The translations under genes were made by a program, and so were the position numbers. Shown one piece after another: positions 60,070 to 64,000 of a stretch of 64,000 nt of DNA. The notes below the pieces were generated by a model. It did not search any database. It saw only the letters and a list, made by a program, of their open reading frames with translations, and was not told the origin of the DNA. The first letter of the stretch is position 1; the number at the start of each line of letters is the position of its first letter. The stretch comes from Fredinandcohnia onubensis (GTDB lineage Bacteria; Bacillota; Bacilli; Bacillales; Bacillaceae_L). The DNA lies in the NCBI RefSeq assembly GCF_002734215.1, contig NZ_NSEB01000004.1:627954-691953 (forward strand), given 5' to 3'.

Positions 60070-60192
60070 CGCCTTGGCGTATTTGCGCCTGATTTTTTCG
60101 AGCTTGCTCGAAAATTACCTTTGAAAAATCATGGCATCCGCCGGAGGCTATAACTATATTCAAGCGGGCTCAAAGCCTGTTTGAATATAGTT
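60070..60192. repeat. Dispersed structured element, copy B
   Basis: About 94 bp (60070-60163) aligns with copy A, with the same CGCCTTGGCG hairpin, TTTTCGAGC/GCTCGAAAA hairpin and GGCATCCGCCGG block. It ends in a 19-bp hairpin: 60152-60170 pairs with 60174-60192 through AACTATATTCAA / TTGAATATAGTT plus inner G-U pairs. Copy A has AACTTTATTCAG / CTGAATAAAGTT at the same place. It lies between divergent yuxJ and kapD. Confidence 0.88.
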
Positions 60193-60335
60193 AAGGTTAA
60201 ATAGCATATATATTATAAATATATTCTGAAAAATACAGTAAACCGTGCTATAATATTTAAAAAGATGTTCGTTGATTTTATATTGTAAGGTAGTATCTAA
60301 CTTTACTAGACTAATATGATAAAGGAGGTTTAGGA

Positions 60336-60959
60336 GTGGATAATCAGCATCAATATTTGTTTATTGATTTTGAATTTACAATGCCAGAGAGAAAAAACAA
60401 CCCACAAGGATTTTACCCCGAGATTATTGAAGTTGGACTTGTTTGCGTGAGGAACCAAAAAATAATCGAACAATACTCATCATATGTGAAACCAATAAAA
60501 TTTCCTACATTAACAGAACGATGTAAGTCCTTTTTAAACATTTCTCAAGAGCAAGTCGATCACGGTATCACATTTCAAGAGTTGGTTAATAAGCTCTCAG
60601 GGTATGAAAATCATTCATCTAGCACCATCATCACATGGGGAAATATGGATATGAAGGTTTTGCGCCATAATTCTCAACGGGCTGGAATTCCTTTTCCTTT
60701 TAAAGGAAAGCAAAGGGACTTGTCTATGGAATATAAACGCTTTTTTGGGGACCAAAATCAGACAGGTCTTTGGAAGGCGGTCCAAGAGTATGGTAAAGAA
60801 GGGACAGGCAAACATCATTGTGCCCTTGATGACGCCCTTACAACCTTTAATATATTCAAGTTAGTTGAAAACGATAAACGCTATTTATCCAAACCAGAGC
60901 CAACAACTATCGGTGATCGAGTCGATTTCTCGAAAGTATTAAATAAATTTGCACTATAA
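60336..60959 (+). CDS. kapD: 3'-5' exonuclease-like sporulation regulator KapD
   Basis: A 207-residue DEDDh exonuclease-fold protein. The first motif is FIDFEFT (Asp11, Glu13), and the last is HHCALDDALTT. In B. subtilis KapD lowers sporulation by acting against the KinA pathway when overproduced. The start is a GTG with AAAGGAGG 8 bases upstream. It is divergent from yuxJ. Confidence 0.92.
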   Translation: MDNQHQYLFIDFEFTMPERKNNPQGFYPEIIEVGLVCVRNQKIIEQYSSYVKPIKFPTLTERCKSFLNISQEQVDHGITFQELVNKLSGYENHSSSTIITWGNMDMKVLRHNSQRAGIPFPFKGKQRDLSMEYKRFFGDQNQTGLWKAVQEYGKEGTGKHHCALDDALTTFNIFKLVENDKRYLSKPEPTTIGDRVDFSKVLNKFAL

Positions 60960-60996
60960 AAAACCAATTCGCTCATCAAGTGAATTGGTTTTTATT
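60958..60996 (+). terminator. Terminator after kapD
   Basis: AAACCAATTC and GAATTGGTTT with an 11-base loop, then TTTATTTTT. Confidence 0.9.
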
Positions 60997-61091
60997 TTTA
61001 AAATTTGATAGCACTGTCGAATTTTTACAATTGATTTGAAAAATAATCGCATCCCGTTAGGATATCCTAATTTCAAAAGGAGGGATGCCTT

Positions 61092-62420
61092 ATGTTTATT
61101 GGCCATAAAATAGAAAATCCACAAACTGTATGTTTATATATAGATCCCCAGCTAGAGGAGTTTTCAAGTGAAATTGGTACACCAGAACAAGGCAAAAAGC
61201 TTCATCTAAACGAAAGCATTCGCATGTATCTCAATGAAAAAGTCCCTACCCTAAATCCGAATATCGTAAAGGTCATGATGGGGACAATGGTAATCGCAAC
61301 AATTACTTTAGTGGGAGGACACCATTCCTCTAAAGTAGAGGCAGCCAGCAATAACCAAGCAAGTTCCCAAACCCAAACAACGCATACGGTTGCAAACGGT
61401 GATACACTATATGGAATTGCAAAACAATATAATCTAACCGTGTCCCAGGTAAAACAACTAAACCATTTAACCGGTGATATGATCTACCCTGGACAAACGC
61501 TTGTAATTAGTGAGGCCAAACCTCCACAAACGACAGCAACGTATACAGTCACCCGTGGTGACACACTTTACTCCATTGCTAATTCTTATAACATGAGTGT
61601 TGATCAAATCAAGCAATTAAATAATCTAACTTCAAACACCATCCATGTGGGACAAACCCTACAAGTAATCGGTACTGCACCACAGACCACTCAAATACAA
61701 GACAACACATATACGGTTCAACCTGGCGATTCATTATATTCGATAGCCCAGCGAGCCAACACAACGGTTGACCAAATCATGAAAAATAATAACTTAACAT
61801 CATCGATGCTCTATGTGGGTCAAACATTACAGCTAGGAAATACAGCAACAGCCCCACAGAAAAATGTAGCAAGTGCTACATATACCGTAAAAGCAGGAGA
61901 TACCTTATATGGAATTGCTCGAACTTATAATATGAGTGTGACGGAGCTTAAAAACATCAATAATCTGACAACAAATACCCTTTCAATTGGACAAGTTTTA
62001 AAAGTGAGTGGAACTGCTCAAGCTGAACAAGGAACACAAAACCGAGAGCAGGTGCTTCAAGATTTAGTGAATGACTCGTATAATTTTGTAGGAATTCCGT
62101 ACCTGTGGGGAGGAACGACAACAGCTGGATTTGATTGTTCTGGTTTCGTTTCCTTTATGCATTCGCGTCATGGAATTGATATCCCAAGAACTACATCAGC
62201 AGGCTATTATACGATGGGGACGCCTGTCTCAAAAGCAAATTTACAGCAGGGAGACCTCGTGTTTTTTGCGGTCAATGATACAGGCCGTATCTCCCATGTC
62301 GGCTTTTATGTAGGGAATAACAAGTTTATTTCCGCCACATCTTCAAAGGGAATAGACGTTGTATCGATGGATAATACGTATTGGTCTAAATATTATGTAG
62401 GCGCCAAGCGGGTTTACTAA
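61092..62420 (+). CDS. Cell-wall hydrolase with four LysM domains and NlpC/P60 catalytic domain
   Basis: A 442-residue D,L-endopeptidase-type autolysin. Four LysM wall-binding domains lie at about 98-140, 150-193, 206-248 and 263-306, and the NlpC/P60 peptidase at about 322-442, with Cys349 (GFDCSGF) and His402 (SHVGFY). This is the LytE/LytF/CwlS layout. Unusually, about 58 polar residues precede the hydrophobic segment (60-76), so it is either a late signal sequence or a signal anchor. AAAAGGAGGG precedes the ATG. A terminator follows. Confidence 0.9.
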   Translation: MFIGHKIENPQTVCLYIDPQLEEFSSEIGTPEQGKKLHLNESIRMYLNEKVPTLNPNIVKVMMGTMVIATITLVGGHHSSKVEAASNNQASSQTQTTHTVANGDTLYGIAKQYNLTVSQVKQLNHLTGDMIYPGQTLVISEAKPPQTTATYTVTRGDTLYSIANSYNMSVDQIKQLNNLTSNTIHVGQTLQVIGTAPQTTQIQDNTYTVQPGDSLYSIAQRANTTVDQIMKNNNLTSSMLYVGQTLQLGNTATAPQKNVASATYTVKAGDTLYGIARTYNMSVTELKNINNLTTNTLSIGQVLKVSGTAQAEQGTQNREQVLQDLVNDSYNFVGIPYLWGGTTTAGFDCSGFVSFMHSRHGIDIPRTTSAGYYTMGTPVSKANLQQGDLVFFAVNDTGRISHVGFYVGNNKFISATSSKGIDVVSMDNTYWSKYYVGAKRVY

Positions 62421-62426
62421 AAAAGT

Positions 62427-62461
62427 AAAACCTACGGAACAATTGAATCCGTAGGTTTTCT
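62427..62461 (+). terminator. Terminator after the LysM/P60 gene
   Basis: AAAACCTACGGA and TCCGTAGGTTTT form a perfect 12-bp stem. Confidence 0.9.
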
Positions 62462-62469
62462 ATGTTTTC

Positions 62470-62569
62470 GGCCAATAATTGTAATTTATGGCCGATAAGG
62501 TAAAAATACGGCTTATAAATTAAATTTACGGCCAATAAATACATTTTATGGTCATTAGCCTAAAATTCG
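62470..62569. repeat. Tandem array of a second 20-bp unit, 5 copies
   Basis: GGCC or a variant starts at 62470, 62490, 62510, 62530 and 62550, again 20 bp apart. The first half reads GGCCAATAA with changes, and the second half is AT-rich, ending TTTAY. It lies between the convergent LysM/P60 gene and kapB. Confidence 0.85.
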
Positions 62570-62579
62570 ACTCAAGGGC

Positions 62580-62963
62580 TTATTTAAAATAATCTTTCTC
62601 CAACACGTTCATGTTTTCAAGACTACGTAGTGCCCATTCTGTTCCTTCAGCTTCTAAATCATTCTTTGTTTTTTCCACTGCTTCTCTTAAAGAGGTCTTA
62701 TATTCAGGAACTTCCTCTTTGTAATGGCGTACCATCTTTTTTGGAACATTTGTCTGCTCGTTAAAAGCAAGTGCTCTCCGTTCTTGAAAAAGTGGAACAT
62801 TAACATCCTTCGGTGAATGAATATCCCCTTGCATTGGATGCTTTAAGACAGCCTTTACCTTCACAAGATAATGCTCAGGCTTGATTGCTGTAATTTCTCC
62901 AATATATTTTCCAGTCTTATAAATTCCAGTTACAATGTCACCAACTTTAAATTCATCAGACAT
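62580..62963 (-). CDS. kapB: KapB, KinB-pathway sporulation phosphorelay protein
   Basis: A 127-residue cytoplasmic protein matching KapB, which in B. subtilis is needed for KinB to feed the sporulation phosphorelay. The N-terminal small-barrel region (GDIVTGIYKTGKYIGEIT) is followed by the conserved HPMQGDIHSPKDVNVPLF and a helical tail. I chose the ATG at 62963 because AAGGAG lies 8 bases upstream; a GTG at 62972 is inside that site. No kinB is in the window. Confidence 0.9.
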   Translation of the reverse strand: MSDEFKVGDIVTGIYKTGKYIGEITAIKPEHYLVKVKAVLKHPMQGDIHSPKDVNVPLFQERRALAFNEQTNVPKKMVRHYKEEVPEYKTSLREAVEKTKNDLEAEGTEWALRSLENMNVLEKDYFK

Positions 62964-63097
62964 TCTAATCACTCCTTCTGCAAATTTCTAACTCTTTTCA
63001 TTATAACCGACGTCATTCGAACAAGCATCTTATAACACGTCTTAGGTTTGTGTTATAATGTAAAAAGCTATCATTATAGGTTGAAAGGTGTGTAGGA

Positions 63098-63298
63098 ATG
63101 CCAGTATTAAACCTGTTTCTATATTTCCCTGAGGATAAATCAGAATATATTCCAGCTGGAATAACTACTGTTATTTGCTTAATTATTGCGTTTATCGTGT
63201 TTCGCTTATTTATCAAGCATTCAAAAAAAGAACAAGCGAAAGCTGAGGAACTAGAGAAGCAATTAATAAAACAAGACAAAAATAATTTCATGAAGTAA
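63098..63298 (+). CDS. Small single-pass membrane protein upstream of yugE
   Basis: A 66-residue protein with one membrane helix (about 19-37) and a charged Lys/Glu tail of about 28 residues. GAAAGGTG lies upstream of the ATG at about 9 bases. It is 14 bases before yugE and is probably co-transcribed with it. Family not recognised. Confidence 0.65.
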   Translation: MPVLNLFLYFPEDKSEYIPAGITTVICLIIAFIVFRLFIKHSKKEQAKAEELEKQLIKQDKNNFMK

Positions 63299-63312
63299 TT
63301 TTAGGTGATTCT

Positions 63313-63573
63313 ATGGAAAATCAACAAGCCAATTTACAAATTATGATTATGCTGCAAGAATGGGATCCACTTGGCTATGGAGTCGGTTCTTATGAAACAG
63401 AAGCGGTGGATGTTTTACAGGCAGCCCATCAATTTGATAATCCCGGTAAATTAGCAAGAAAAATACAGTCTATTTTTGAATTCTCCTTTGAGGAAGTCAT
63501 TCCACTAAAAGAATGTGAGGACATGGCTGTAAAACTCTTATCCATTTTAAATAATGCGACGTGCGAACTGTAA
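63313..63573 (+). CDS. yugE: DUF1871 family protein YugE
   Basis: An 86-residue cytoplasmic protein of the DUF1871/YugE family with typical WDPLGYGVGSYETEAVDVLQ. The length matches B. subtilis YugE, which also lies near kapB. TTAGGTGA precedes the ATG. Function unknown; possibly helical and dimeric. Confidence 0.87.
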   Translation: MENQQANLQIMIMLQEWDPLGYGVGSYETEAVDVLQAAHQFDNPGKLARKIQSIFEFSFEEVIPLKECEDMAVKLLSILNNATCEL

Positions 63574-63600
63574 AAAAGATGGGGCAACCCATCTTTTTTT
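63573..63600 (+). terminator. Terminator after yugE
   Basis: AAAAGATGGG and CCCATCTTTT with a GCAA loop, then T's. Confidence 0.93.
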
Positions 63601-63683
63601 GTATATTAAGGGTTTTGTACGGGTTCTTTGATGATTTGGATAGGGAGGGATGGCGCTGCTCTCCATTTACCCTTTAACTTAAA

Positions 63684-64000
63684 TGATGAAGGGGATTCGT
63701 GGGGGAATTTTCGTATCAAATCCCCTTCATAGACACAATGAAGAGGAATCGGTCGGTAATCTTCGTATCAAATCCCCTTCATAGACACGATGAAGAGGAA
63801 TCGAGTGGGAATTTTCGAACCAAATCCCCTTCATAGACGCGATGAAGCGGAATCAATCGGGAATCTTCGTATCAAATCCCCTTCATAGACGTGATGAAGA
63901 GGAATCGGTCGGGAATTTTCGTACCAAATCCCCATCATAGACGGGATGAAGAGGAATCAGGTGGGAATTTTCGTACCAAATCCCCTTCATAGACCCGATG
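63684..64000. repeat. Tandem array of a 52-bp hairpin-forming unit, at least 6 copies, continuing past the window
   Basis: AAATCCCC starts at 63718, 63770, 63822, 63874, 63926 and 63978, exactly 52 bp apart, with a half unit before. Each unit folds: AATCCCCTTCAT pairs with ATGAAGAGGAAT around a 7-base loop starting AGAC. The last three loop bases differ in every unit (ACA, ACG, GCG, GTG, GGG, CCG). The array follows the yugE terminator. Confidence 0.95.

Noticed and set aside
63684-64000. CRISPR array at the window end
   Set aside because: Variable positions are only 3-5 bases, too short for spacers, and no cas genes are present.

Overview
The window looks like one continuous piece of chromosome from a low-GC, endospore-forming member of the Bacillaceae. 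The evidence is AT-rich DNA, strong Gram-positive ribosome binding sites with many GTG and TTG starts, S-box and L-box riboswitches, sporulation genes (yunB, lytH, yutH, kapB, kapD), and gene order that I recall from the yun/yut/yui/yuf/kap part of the Bacillus subtilis chromosome. I see no rRNA, tRNA, CRISPR array, phage or insertion sequence. Gene names rest on recognising protein sequences and neighbourhoods from memory; no database search was run.

Layout. 1-6.4 kb: the end of a TerC-like gene, an MFS transporter, then two SAM-riboswitch units for methionine supply (metY, and the importer metN-metI-metQ). 6.4-7.1 kb: a gene-poor gap with a decayed coding fragment. 7.1-12.4 kb: the iron-sulfur assembly operon sufC-sufD-sufS-sufU-sufB. 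12.4-16.1 kb: yunF, yunD, yunC, yunB. 16.1-20 kb: a lysine-riboswitch-controlled NhaC-type carrier and an NSS transporter with a 37-residue MetS-like partner. 20-28 kb: lytH, lipA, yutC, yutD, small conserved genes, yutE, yutF, yutG, yutH and a 2-hydroxyacid dehydrogenase. 28.4-31.8 kb: the threonine operon hom-thrC-thrB. 32-40 kb: Nfu (yutI), yuzD, two type II NADH dehydrogenases (yutJ, yumB), yuzB, yutM, yuiB, yuiC, yuiD, pepA. 40.1-41.4 kb: a large 53-bp tandem-repeat array. 41.5-49.1 kb: yuiF, bioY with a BirA-type operator, a TauE family permease, an XRE regulator, two very small genes, an SDR, a DedA protein, a PQQ-type dehydrogenase lipoprotein and yuxO. 49.1-55 kb: the seven-gene Mrp Na+/H+ antiporter operon on the minus strand. 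55-63.6 kb: yufK, pbpD, yuxJ, kapD, a four-LysM NlpC/P60 hydrolase, kapB, yugE. The last 300 bp are a 52-bp tandem array that runs off the end.

How it fits together. Many genes serve sulfur, methionine and Fe-S metabolism: methionine uptake and synthesis, Suf assembly, the Nfu and A-type carriers, and lipoyl synthase, an Fe-S client. Ion and amino-acid carriers form a second theme (Mrp, two NhaC-type proteins, NSS). The third is envelope and sporulation (LytH, YunB, YutH, YuiC, PbpD, KapB, KapD, LysM/P60).

The coding content is ordinary. The unusual signals are non-coding: four tandem arrays with periods 20, 53, 20 and 52 bp, all placed just after gene ends; a dispersed structured element in two copies whose terminal hairpin arms covary; and several leaders in which a ribosome binding site lies inside an inverted repeat. 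I found no clear new defence or secretion system.
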